Source of the DNA: Bacteroidota bacterium
GTDB lineage: Bacteria > Bacteroidota > Bacteroidia > Chitinophagales > Chitinophagaceae
Length of the DNA: 64,000 nt
Direction of reading: 5' to 3'
NCBI GenBank assembly: GCA_016868775.1
Contig: VGFT01000002.1
Span: 259,830-323,829 of the forward strand
Part shown: one piece after another, positions 44,623 through 52,947 of the stretch
How positions within the stretch are numbered: the stretch's first letter is position 1
How the letters are laid out: each line of letters starts with the position of its first letter
Notes under the pieces: model-generated
Databases searched by the model: none
What the model was told of the DNA's origin: nothing
What the model saw: the letters and a program-made list of their open reading frames with translations, nothing else
Translations under genes and position numbers: made by a program

Positions 44623-47600
44623 ATGAGAAAATTTCGCTTTGTACTAGCGATGCTTTCCCTGTTTTTGCTCTGTTCTTCCTCCGCAGAAGCCCAGCTCAAA
44701 ACAATCACGGGAACGATCCTCGCTGAGGAAAATCAATCCCCCCTCTCGGGTGTAACCATTAAAGTCAAGGGCACACGCCGCGTGGCCCAAACCGATGCAA
44801 ATGGTAAGTTCAGCATCCAGGCATCCGACGGGGAAACCCTTCAGATCTCCTATGTCGGGTACACCACACAAGACATTAAAGTGGGATCCAGTACCAGCAT
44901 TGGCGTAAAGCTGAAAACAGCTGATAACACCATGGGGGAAGTGGTCGTTACCGCCATGGATATCAAGCGAAACCCCCGCTCCCTCGGATATTCGGTACAG
45001 ACGGTAAAAGGCGATGAGGTACAAGAAACGCAACGAGAAAACTTTTTGAATAGTTTGCAAGGACGGGTAGCCGGTCTGACACTTGATCAAACATCGGGTG
45101 TAGCCGGTGCTTCTTCTTCTGTAGTGTTGCGTGGTTTTAACTCCCTCTCCCTGAGCAACCAACCGCTTTACGTAGTAGATGGGGTTATCCTCGACAACCA
45201 AACCATCAACGAAACTTCCAGTGGTGGTCAAGGAATTGGACTTGCCTCAGATCGTCCAAACCGGAACAACGACTACCAAAACCGCATCGCGGATATCAAC
45301 CCCAACGATATCGAAATCATCACGGTGCTGAAAGGCCCGGAGGCAACCGCCCTATATGGTTCACAGGCCAGCTCCGGTGCAATTGTGATCACGACCAAGC
45401 GTGCCAAAACGAATAAACTATCCGTTCAATACGATAATAGTTTCCGTGTTCAGCGCGTGACTCGTTGGCCTGAGATCAACAATGAATATTCCAATGGTTC
45501 CAATGGATTACCCTCTAACATTTTCGCTTATTTCGGTCCCAAATGGGCCCCCGGCACCCAACTATTCGATAACAAGAGCGAGTTTTTCCGCACCGGGAAA
45601 GCTCAAACTCATAACCTCGGAGTTGATTTCGGATTCAAGAAATCCATTTTCCGTCTATCTGCCAGCTACTTCGATCAGGAGGGTGTAGTTCCGGAAAACA
45701 ATTTTCGCCGTTACAACCTGCGTTTAAGCAACACCACCAAACTCTTCAAGGATAAGGTGGAGATCCTGCCGTCAATCGCGTACATTAGGTCTGAGAACAA
45801 TAAAGTGCTTAGAAGTGCCGGTGGATACCTGCTGGCGCTACTGGCATGGCCGAATAACAACGACATCCGCAACTACGAAGACCTGAGCACCGGCGACAAG
45901 CTTGATCTTTTCTCTGGCCTATCTGCAAACGGGGAGGTCGATAACCCGCTGTTCAACGTAAAAAAGAATCGGGCTTACGATCAAACCGACCGCATTACCG
46001 CCTCGTTGGGTGTAAACATCAACCCCACCAAGTGGTGGAGCATCTCCGGACGTTTTGGATACGATACCTATGACCTGAATGGATACTGGTTCTATCATCC
46101 TCAGTCCTTTTACGTAACTGCCGGTTCAGGTGGTTCACTGGATCAATACTGGAGAAAATTCATTGGCTACAACCACACCATTACCTCTACCTTCAAAAAG
46201 AATATTGGCAAGAATTTCAATATGCGTTTGATGGTGGGTACCATGTGGCAAGATTATGAAACCCGTATGTGGGCCATCTCCGGTACCAACATCGTAGATA
46301 ACGTGAATACCGCCGATGGTAAAATGTATCGAGCTCCCCGGGATGCCAATGGTGATCCGGTCGTAGGTGGTACGCCCGTAGTAATCTCCGACCGCGACCT
46401 GCAAACCCTGCTTGGTAATTACATGGATAGCACCGTTACCCGCCGCAATACCCGGCTTCGTTTGTTGCGCAACGCGTTTGGCGAATACAACAAGCAGATC
46501 CTGCGTCAGGGAGCTTATTTTGGGGAGTTTGCCATGAGCTACAAAAACTTGGCTTTCTTCAGCTATACCCATCGTTTTGAAGAGGCTTCTACCCTGCCTG
46601 TCCAAAACCGCAAGTATAATTACCCCGGCGGAAGCCTCAGCTTGATTATGAGTGATATCTTCCCTGCTGTCAAGAAGAACGGGATCGTCAATTACTGGAA
46701 ACTGCGCACTTCATTGGCAGGTACCGCTCGTCTGAACACGCCCTACTCCACCCAGTCCGTATTCGTGAACAACTTCGCGAGTGGTGGTGGATTCTCCTAC
46801 GGCTTCTTTAACAACAGTCCGGATCTTTCCCCTGAGCGTCAAAGCACCTATGAGCTGGGTACCGAATTCCGCTTGTTTAACAGCCGTCTGAACTTAGAAA
46901 TGACCTATTACAATACTAAGAATAAAGGTCAGATCGTGCAGGCCTTCCGCTTGAGCTATGGAACCGGTTTCGTATTGAATACTCAAAATGCAGCCAGTAC
47001 CCAAAACCAAGGGGTCGAGATCAGTATGGACTACGACATGATCCGCAAAAAAGGGTTGACATGGAACATACGATTCAACTTCAACCGCATGTGGAATCAA
47101 GTGATCGGCTTACCGCGTAACGTATCCGAGTACTATATCTCCGATACCTGGCTCTATGGCAACGCCCGTGGTGGTCTGGTACTAGGTGGTGCTACTACCT
47201 CGATTACCGCGTTCGGATATGCGCGTAACAACGCCGGACAGATCCTGATCAATCCGGCCAACGGATTGCCGGTGGGCAACGGTATCTTCACCATCAAGGG
47301 AGATCGTAACCCCGATTTTACCCTGGGCTGGAACAATACCCTTCGTTTCGGTAACTGGAAGCTCAGCATGCTCTGGGACCTGAAAGTAGGTGGAGATATT
47401 TTCAACGGAACCAATGCCTACCTGACTCGTATCGGAAAGAGCAAACTCACCGAAGATCGGTATACCCCCCGGGTCATTCAGGGCGTGCTGAACAATGGAT
47501 TGCAAAACTCAGCAACCCCCACGGTAAATACCATATCAGTTATCCCTGCCTTCAATGAGCAGTATTATACCACTATGCCGGAAGAAGCCTTCATCGAGCG

Positions 47601-47853
47601 CGATGTAAACTGGTTCCGCTTGCGTGACCTGACCTTGAGTTATACGCTTCCCAAGAGTTTCATCAAAAACTTCAAGGCCGTCAGCCTGTTTGTCACCGGT
47701 AACGACCTAATCCTCTTGACCAACTATAGTGGAGCCGACCCGGCCGTAAACGGAAATACCGCCGGCAGTTTGGGTGTAGGGGCCTTCGGTTTTGATTATG
47801 GAACGCTTCCCTCTCCCATTCAATTCAATTTTGGTTTAAGAGCTTCCTTCTGA
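44623..47853 (+). CDS. SusC/RagA-type TonB-dependent receptor
   Basis: 1076-residue outer-membrane transporter. A signal peptide (FVLAMLSLFLLCSSSAEA) precedes a carboxypeptidase-like regulatory domain (ITGTILAEENQSPLSGVTIK) and a plug domain (MGEVVVTAMDIKR..., FLNSLQGRVAGL, LYVVDGVILDNQTINE and GPEATALYGSQASSGAIVIT). The remainder is a beta-barrel ending in the aromatic FNFGLRASF. Start at ATG 44623. The 165-bp space upstream is AT-rich and I see no clear promoter or riboswitch in it. SusD and a DUF4397 lipoprotein follow; no glycosidase or regulator is adjacent, so the imported substrate is unknown. Confidence 0.95.
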   Translation: MRKFRFVLAMLSLFLLCSSSAEAQLKTITGTILAEENQSPLSGVTIKVKGTRRVAQTDANGKFSIQASDGETLQISYVGYTTQDIKVGSSTSIGVKLKTADNTMGEVVVTAMDIKRNPRSLGYSVQTVKGDEVQETQRENFLNSLQGRVAGLTLDQTSGVAGASSSVVLRGFNSLSLSNQPLYVVDGVILDNQTINETSSGGQGIGLASDRPNRNNDYQNRIADINPNDIEIITVLKGPEATALYGSQASSGAIVITTKRAKTNKLSVQYDNSFRVQRVTRWPEINNEYSNGSNGLPSNIFAYFGPKWAPGTQLFDNKSEFFRTGKAQTHNLGVDFGFKKSIFRLSASYFDQEGVVPENNFRRYNLRLSNTTKLFKDKVEILPSIAYIRSENNKVLRSAGGYLLALLAWPNNNDIRNYEDLSTGDKLDLFSGLSANGEVDNPLFNVKKNRAYDQTDRITASLGVNINPTKWWSISGRFGYDTYDLNGYWFYHPQSFYVTAGSGGSLDQYWRKFIGYNHTITSTFKKNIGKNFNMRLMVGTMWQDYETRMWAISGTNIVDNVNTADGKMYRAPRDANGDPVVGGTPVVISDRDLQTLLGNYMDSTVTRRNTRLRLLRNAFGEYNKQILRQGAYFGEFAMSYKNLAFFSYTHRFEEASTLPVQNRKYNYPGGSLSLIMSDIFPAVKKNGIVNYWKLRTSLAGTARLNTPYSTQSVFVNNFASGGGFSYGFFNNSPDLSPERQSTYELGTEFRLFNSRLNLEMTYYNTKNKGQIVQAFRLSYGTGFVLNTQNAASTQNQGVEISMDYDMIRKKGLTWNIRFNFNRMWNQVIGLPRNVSEYYISDTWLYGNARGGLVLGGATTSITAFGYARNNAGQILINPANGLPVGNGIFTIKGDRNPDFTLGWNNTLRFGNWKLSMLWDLKVGGDIFNGTNAYLTRIGKSKLTEDRYTPRVIQGVLNNGLQNSATPTVNTISVIPAFNEQYYTTMPEEAFIERDVNWFRLRDLTLSYTLPKSFIKNFKAVSLFVTGNDLILLTNYSGADPAVNGNTAGSLGVGAFGFDYGTLPSPIQFNFGLRASF

Positions 47854-47866
47854 TAAACGAAAAAAA

Positions 47867-49513
47867 ATGATTATGAAACACATGCAAAAAATAGTAGCCC
47901 TGCCGCTGGTCGCCCTAACCTTATTGGGTATGTCTTCCTGCAGCAAAAAAATAGATGAGGCCTACAAGAATCCCAATGCAGCCGTTCGTGTACCGGTTGA
48001 AACATTACTACCGGGCATAATCGGCAATTTTGTGGGTAGCTCCTCCGCACAAGGAAGCGCCTATGGAACAGCCAACGACGGAATGCGTATTGGTCGATAT
48101 ATCCAATTTTGGGCAACCAATACCACCGGCAACCAATACGACCAGATGGGCGGTGCCACCGGCGCCAGCGATGAACTCGGATCCATTTGGGCCATGCATT
48201 ATTATGGTATGGGACAAAACCTCCAACGCATGATCGACTGGAGCAAGGAAGAGAAAAAATGGGACTACACAGGAGTAGGACATGCGATCTTGGCTTGGAG
48301 TTGGCTTACGCTAACGACTTCCTACGGCGAGGCTATTTTGAAGCAAGCCTTCGATGCCAACTTGCTCGTGTTCAATTACGACACCCAAGAAGATATGTAT
48401 GCCGAGTGTCGCAAACAGGCGCATATGGCTTTGTTCTATCTCAACCGTACTGATGATAATGTAAGCCAAGCCAACTTGGCTCTTGGGGATGCTTATTTCT
48501 ACAATGGAGACCGTGAAAAATGGAAAAAATTCGTTTATTCCGTATTGGCTCGCAGTTTCAATCACCTCACCAACAAGAGCATCTATCAGCCCGATTCCGT
48601 TATCACCTATGCAAATCTTGGCATCAACAGTGCAGCAGATGATGCCGCAGCCAAATTTCTGGCTACCGGATTATCCGGAACCTTCAATTTCTATGGTCCT
48701 TTCCGTAGCAACGTCGGAAGTATGCGTCAAGGTCGCTTTGTGGTTGACCTAATGACCGGCTTAAGCACTATGTTCACCGGTGTGACCGACCCGCGTACCC
48801 CTTATCTGCTCCGTGAGAATACCAATGGAACCTATCGGGGTATCCGACCCAACAAAGGCTCGGATGGTTTGGCTACCAACGACCAGCCTCAGAATTATTG
48901 GGGCGGCGCCTTCACGTCAACAGCTGCTCCCGGAACCGACGTTGATTCAAGGTATATTTTCCGAAACGGGGCACCCTTCCCGATTTTGACCGCTGCCGAG
49001 AACCATTTCATGAAGGCCGAAGCCTTTCTTCGTAAAGGAGATGCTGCGCAAGCCCGTCAATCCTATATCGCGGGCATCAACGCCAGTTTTGATATGCTGA
49101 TGAATACGCCGGATTATCACAACAGCGTACCAGCTACCAGACAAATTACGGCCGCAACCCGTGCTGCCTACCTAGCCAACCCGGCCGTTGTACCGGCTGT
49201 TGGCGCGCTTACCCGATCCCACATCATGCTTCAGAAATACATTGCGATGTATGGATGGGGTTTGCAGGAAACTTGGGTCGATATGCGTCGATATCATTAT
49301 ACGGATCTGGATCCGGTGACCGGACTGCAAGTTTACGCCGGCTTTACCCCTCCTTCCGGTATCGATCTGTTCACCAATAATGCGAGTAAGTTGGTTTATC
49401 GCTGTCGCCCCCGCTATAACTCTGAGTACTTGTACAACATCGCTGCCTTACAGAGCGTAGGCGCTTTGGCACTCGATTATCACACCAAAGAGCAATGGTT
49501 CTCTTTACCATAA
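47867..49513 (+). CDS. SusD/RagB-type surface lipoprotein
   Basis: 548-residue surface lipoprotein that captures nutrient for the SusC channel. The lipobox is LGMSSCSKK. TPR-like helices follow (WAMHYYGMGQNLQRMIDW, HAILAWSWLTLTTSYG) and the C-terminal half contains RYIFRNGAPFPILTAAENHF and AEAFLRKGDAAQARQSY, typical of SusD-like proteins. It starts 13 nt after SusC. A second in-frame start (MKHMQK) is two codons later. Confidence 0.93.
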   Translation: MIMKHMQKIVALPLVALTLLGMSSCSKKIDEAYKNPNAAVRVPVETLLPGIIGNFVGSSSAQGSAYGTANDGMRIGRYIQFWATNTTGNQYDQMGGATGASDELGSIWAMHYYGMGQNLQRMIDWSKEEKKWDYTGVGHAILAWSWLTLTTSYGEAILKQAFDANLLVFNYDTQEDMYAECRKQAHMALFYLNRTDDNVSQANLALGDAYFYNGDREKWKKFVYSVLARSFNHLTNKSIYQPDSVITYANLGINSAADDAAAKFLATGLSGTFNFYGPFRSNVGSMRQGRFVVDLMTGLSTMFTGVTDPRTPYLLRENTNGTYRGIRPNKGSDGLATNDQPQNYWGGAFTSTAAPGTDVDSRYIFRNGAPFPILTAAENHFMKAEAFLRKGDAAQARQSYIAGINASFDMLMNTPDYHNSVPATRQITAATRAAYLANPAVVPAVGALTRSHIMLQKYIAMYGWGLQETWVDMRRYHYTDLDPVTGLQVYAGFTPPSGIDLFTNNASKLVYRCRPRYNSEYLYNIAALQSVGALALDYHTKEQWFSLP

Positions 49514-49530
49514 CTATTTAAATTAAGCAT

Positions 49531-50265
49531 ATGAAAGTGAATAATAAACATATACTTGGACTGGGCGTTCTGCTGCTCACCGGTATCGTACTGGTATCCT
49601 GTGAGAAGACGTTCGATGAGAAAATAGCACTGCAAACTGATCTCAGTGCAAACAGCGTGGCACAGGTTTATGTGGCCACCGTGGGAGCCAGCAGAAACTA
49701 CGTTTATGTGGATGGCAAGCCCCAAAATGGTGCAGCCCTCACCTCCGGATCGGTTTTTCCGGGTACGGGCTATGGATTTTTTGTTCCGGCCGGACAGCGC
49801 GCCTTTTTAGTGCGTGATACACTGAGCACAACTACTCAGGTACCCCTCAGCTTCGCAAACGTATTGGGTGGTGGTAAGAATTATACCATTTTCACCTACG
49901 ATACCATCACTGCAGTGAAGCAAAAGACCGTGGAAACTATGATCACGATCCCAGCTGATACCACTTGTAGAATCCGATTTGCCCACTTTGCCTACTCGCC
50001 GATTCTGATGCCGAATGTGGACATCTATTCCTTCAAACGGATGGCGAATGTGTTTACCAACATTAACCCCACAGTTGTAAGCGGATATATTCCTTTCGCT
50101 TCCCGCCTCAGTGATACCCTGCAGGTGCGCGAAACGGGAACATCCAATGTGTTGGCACAGCTCAACGGTTTCTTTGGTACAGAAAAGCGTAGCTATACCC
50201 TGGTTTATCGGGGAAGCCACCGCGGACCCACCGCTCGTTTCCTCAGCTCATTCGTGAACTATTGA
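49531..50265 (+). CDS. DUF4397 lipoprotein
   Basis: 244-residue lipoprotein: lipobox VLVSCEKT, then an Ig-like DUF4397 domain (AQVYVATVGASRNYVYVDG, FPGTGYGFFVPAGQRAFLVRD and VPLSFANVLGGGKNYTIFTYD). The third gene of the SusCD unit; in Bacteroidota such small surface lipoproteins often assist ligand capture, but that is inference. It is followed by a strong terminator. Confidence 0.84.
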   Translation: MKVNNKHILGLGVLLLTGIVLVSCEKTFDEKIALQTDLSANSVAQVYVATVGASRNYVYVDGKPQNGAALTSGSVFPGTGYGFFVPAGQRAFLVRDTLSTTTQVPLSFANVLGGGKNYTIFTYDTITAVKQKTVETMITIPADTTCRIRFAHFAYSPILMPNVDIYSFKRMANVFTNINPTVVSGYIPFASRLSDTLQVRETGTSNVLAQLNGFFGTEKRSYTLVYRGSHRGPTARFLSSFVNY

Positions 50266-50286
50266 TACTTCACACGCATACATTTA

Positions 50287-50307
50287 AAGCCGCCCCTCAG
50301 GCGGCTT
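50287..50307 (+). terminator. Intrinsic terminator of the SusCD-DUF4397 operon
   Basis: Stem AAGCCGCC / GGCGGCTT with a 5-nt loop followed by six T (50306-50311). It lies 21 nt after the stop. Confidence 0.88.
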
Positions 50308-50329
50308 TTTTAGTTTATGTAGTCTAGGA

Positions 50330-51727
50330 TCAACTGAAAAATAGATAAGCTAAACCGATGGAAGTAATGATCCCCACCAGATCTGCCAGCAGCATCGAAC
50401 CAATGGCATAGCGCGTGTTCTTGATGCCCACAGAACCAAAATATACGGCAACAATATAAAAAGTTGTATCCGAAGACCCTTGCAAAATGGAGGATAAACG
50501 GCCGGCAAAGGAATCCGGACCAAAGGTCTTCATCGTATCGGCCATCAACCCACGTGCCGCGCCCCCGCTGAAGGGCTTAACCAGCGCCGTAGGCAATCCG
50601 TCCACAAAACGCGTATCCGCCCCCAGCGAGGAGAAAAGGGTTTTCATCCCTTCGATCACCGCATCGAAACTGCCACTCACCCGAAGCATGCTGATCGCAA
50701 CCAGCATTCCTACCAGATAGGGAATGATCCGCACCGCCGTTTCAAATCCACCCTTCGCGCCTTCCACAAAGGCAGAGAACAGATCGATCTTTTTGTAAAC
50801 GCCGCCCAGAACGATCAGAAAGATGATTAGCAACAGCAAGCCATTTCCCATTAAACCGGAAACCGACTCCAAATCGGTTCGAGATAAACTGGCCAAAAAA
50901 AGCACCAGACCGGCGACCAGCATTGAGGCCAGACCAATCCACATAAATAACACGGGCTGCAGCAGCCGAATCCCCTGCTTCCACGATACAATGATCAAAG
51001 CCGCCAACGTGGCCATATAGGTGGCGATCATACAGGGAATGAAAATATCGGTGGGGTTGGCCGCTCCGAGCCCTGTACGCATCGCAATGATGGTTACCGG
51101 AATCAGGGTTAAGCCAGAAGCATGTAGGCATAAAAAAAGGATCTGGGCATTGGAAGCACGATCGGTGGAGGGATTTAAGGTCTGCAGACTTTCCATGGCT
51201 TTAAGCCCGAACGGAGTGGCTGCATTGTCGAGCCCCAATAAATTCGCTGAAAAATTCATCATCATATGACCGTGCGCCGGGTGACCAGCCGGTACCTCTG
51301 GAAAAATGCGTGTAAAAAAAGGTGCAATCAGACGGGAAAGAAATCGTACCCCTCCTGCCCGCTCGGCAATTTGCATGAGTCCCATGAACAGCGTCATCAC
51401 CCCGATCAGTCCCAGACAAAGATTCACCGCGTCTTTGCAGGTCTCTAATATTCCGTTCACCGATTGGGGGCGCATCGCCACCACCTGGTCCCCCTCTCGC
51501 TTATAGGTGAGTTTACCTTCGGTGTACCGGGTCGATGCGGATAAGCCCGCAACCACCGACCCCGGCGCCTCCGACCAGCGCATCTGTCCTACCTTGGTCG
51601 AATCACCCGCCTTCCCGATCACCAACTGAGAAAAGATCGCCTTTTCCGAAGGGTGGCTGATGAATTGATAGGTTGCCACCAAGAGGGCGATGAGGATAAA
51701 AGCGGACCAGAGACGGGAGAGAGCCAT
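50330..51727 (-). CDS. Fused SpmA-SpmB nucleoside-recognition membrane protein
   Basis: 465-residue inner-membrane protein with about ten hydrophobic segments. It fuses two related halves: the first with MMMNFSANLLGLDNAATPFGLKAM (two parts) resembles SpmA, the second with FVEGAKGGFETAVRIIPYLVGMLVAISMLR resembles SpmB, both named in Bacillus after spore maturation but widespread in non-sporulating bacteria. The last part has SSDTTFYIVAVYFGSVG. Function in this lineage is unknown. It diverges from ychF across an AGTTTG-repeat region. Confidence 0.88.
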   Translation of the reverse strand: MALSRLWSAFILIALLVATYQFISHPSEKAIFSQLVIGKAGDSTKVGQMRWSEAPGSVVAGLSASTRYTEGKLTYKREGDQVVAMRPQSVNGILETCKDAVNLCLGLIGVMTLFMGLMQIAERAGGVRFLSRLIAPFFTRIFPEVPAGHPAHGHMMMNFSANLLGLDNAATPFGLKAMESLQTLNPSTDRASNAQILFLCLHASGLTLIPVTIIAMRTGLGAANPTDIFIPCMIATYMATLAALIIVSWKQGIRLLQPVLFMWIGLASMLVAGLVLFLASLSRTDLESVSGLMGNGLLLLIIFLIVLGGVYKKIDLFSAFVEGAKGGFETAVRIIPYLVGMLVAISMLRVSGSFDAVIEGMKTLFSSLGADTRFVDGLPTALVKPFSGGAARGLMADTMKTFGPDSFAGRLSSILQGSSDTTFYIVAVYFGSVGIKNTRYAIGSMLLADLVGIITSIGLAYLFFS

Positions 51728-51733
51728 ATAAAA

Positions 51734-51774
51734 AGTTTGGATAGTTTGGGAGTTTGGGCAGTTTGAATAGTTCG
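51734..51774 (+). repeat. Five AGTTTG-like motifs at 8-9 nt period upstream of ychF
   Basis: AGTTTG at 51734, 51743, 51751 and 51760, then AGTTCG at 51769, spaced 9, 8, 9, 9. It is in the sense orientation of ychF. The opposing CAAACT motif recurs at about 51829-51843, so the region could also fold back. It resembles the array before hutH. Confidence 0.65.
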
Positions 51775-51808
51775 AATTTAGGGATAATTAGTGTTGAACA
51801 CAGAGGGT

Positions 51809-51816
51809 TATCTTTG
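51809..51816 (+). promoter_or_regulatory. -7 promoter element TATCTTTG of ychF
   Basis: Exact TAnnTTTG match, 33 nt before the ATG at 51850. Confidence 0.55.
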
Positions 51817-51849
51817 CGCCCAACTTTCCAAACTCACAAACTTTACATT

Positions 51850-52947
51850 ATGGCGTTACAAGCAGGTATTATCGGTCTTCCAAACGTTGGAAAATCTACC
51901 CTTTTCAATGCTGTCAGCAACAGTGCCAAGGCGCAGGCCAGCAATTACCGTTTCTGCACCATCGATCCGAATGTAGGCTTGGTGGATGTGCCCGACCCCA
52001 GGTTGCAAAAACTGGCCGAGCTTGTTAACCCCCAGCGCGTCGTGCCTACCCAAATTGAGATCGTAGACATTGCCGGACTGGTCCGCGGTTCCAGCAAAGG
52101 CGAAGGTTTGGGAAATAAATTCCTGGCCAATATCCGCGAAGTGGATGCCATCATTCATGTCATCCGATGCTTTGAAGATGAAAATATCCTTCGAGAGGAA
52201 GGCGCCATCAACCCGGTGGGCGACAAAGAGATCATTGAAACCGAATTACAACTAAAAGACCTGGAAAGCGTCGGAAAAAAGGTTCAACGAACCGAAAAGC
52301 TTGCCAAAACCGATCCCAAAGCAAAAGCGGAACTCGAAATACTGAAACGCTGCCTGGCCCACCTCGAACAAGGAAAGAATATCCGAACCCTGGAGCTCAC
52401 CAAAGAGGATCGCCCTGCCATTGCCGACCTGTTCCTGCTTTCAGAAAAACCCGTACTGTATGTGGCTAACGTAGACGAAGCGTCGATGCATACCAGTAAT
52501 AAATATTCAGACAGTCTAGCTAAAGTTGCTCAAAATGAAGGAGCTGAACTGATTGTTATGAATAACAACATCGAGGCACAGATCGCAGAGATGGAAAATT
52601 CGGAGGACAAGCAATTGTTTATGGAGGAGTATCAGATGAAAGCTCCTGCGCTGGATCGGCTGATTCATTCGGCATACAGCCTGCTAAAACTATACACCTA
52701 TTTTACGGCCGGGGTGCAGGAAGTTCGGGCCTGGACGATCCAGCATGGATGGAAAGCCCCCCAGGCAGCAGGTGTAATTCACACCGATTTTGAAAAAGGG
52801 TTCATTAAGGCGGAGGTGATTGGATACGATGATTATGTGCAATATGGGTCCGAATCAGCATGCCGGGATGCCGGAAAACTACGTATTGAGGGAAAAGAGT
52901 ACGTGGTGAAAGACGGAGATGTCATGCATTTCCGATTCAACGTCTGA
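51850..52947 (+). CDS. ychF: Redox-regulated ATPase / Obg-like YchF
   Basis: 365-residue Obg-family P-loop protein that prefers ATP and binds ribosomes. Walker A is GLPNVGKST, the DxxG region is VDIAGLVRGSSKGEGLGNKFLANI (two parts), followed by the family FEDENI. The C-terminal TGS-like domain includes LLKLYTYFTAGVQEVRAW and the end KDGDVMHFRFNV. Start at ATG 51850, the family-typical MALQAGIIGLPNVGKS. Its stop directly abuts the stop of the next convergent gene. Confidence 0.97.
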   Translation: MALQAGIIGLPNVGKSTLFNAVSNSAKAQASNYRFCTIDPNVGLVDVPDPRLQKLAELVNPQRVVPTQIEIVDIAGLVRGSSKGEGLGNKFLANIREVDAIIHVIRCFEDENILREEGAINPVGDKEIIETELQLKDLESVGKKVQRTEKLAKTDPKAKAELEILKRCLAHLEQGKNIRTLELTKEDRPAIADLFLLSEKPVLYVANVDEASMHTSNKYSDSLAKVAQNEGAELIVMNNNIEAQIAEMENSEDKQLFMEEYQMKAPALDRLIHSAYSLLKLYTYFTAGVQEVRAWTIQHGWKAPQAAGVIHTDFEKGFIKAEVIGYDDYVQYGSESACRDAGKLRIEGKEYVVKDGDVMHFRFNV

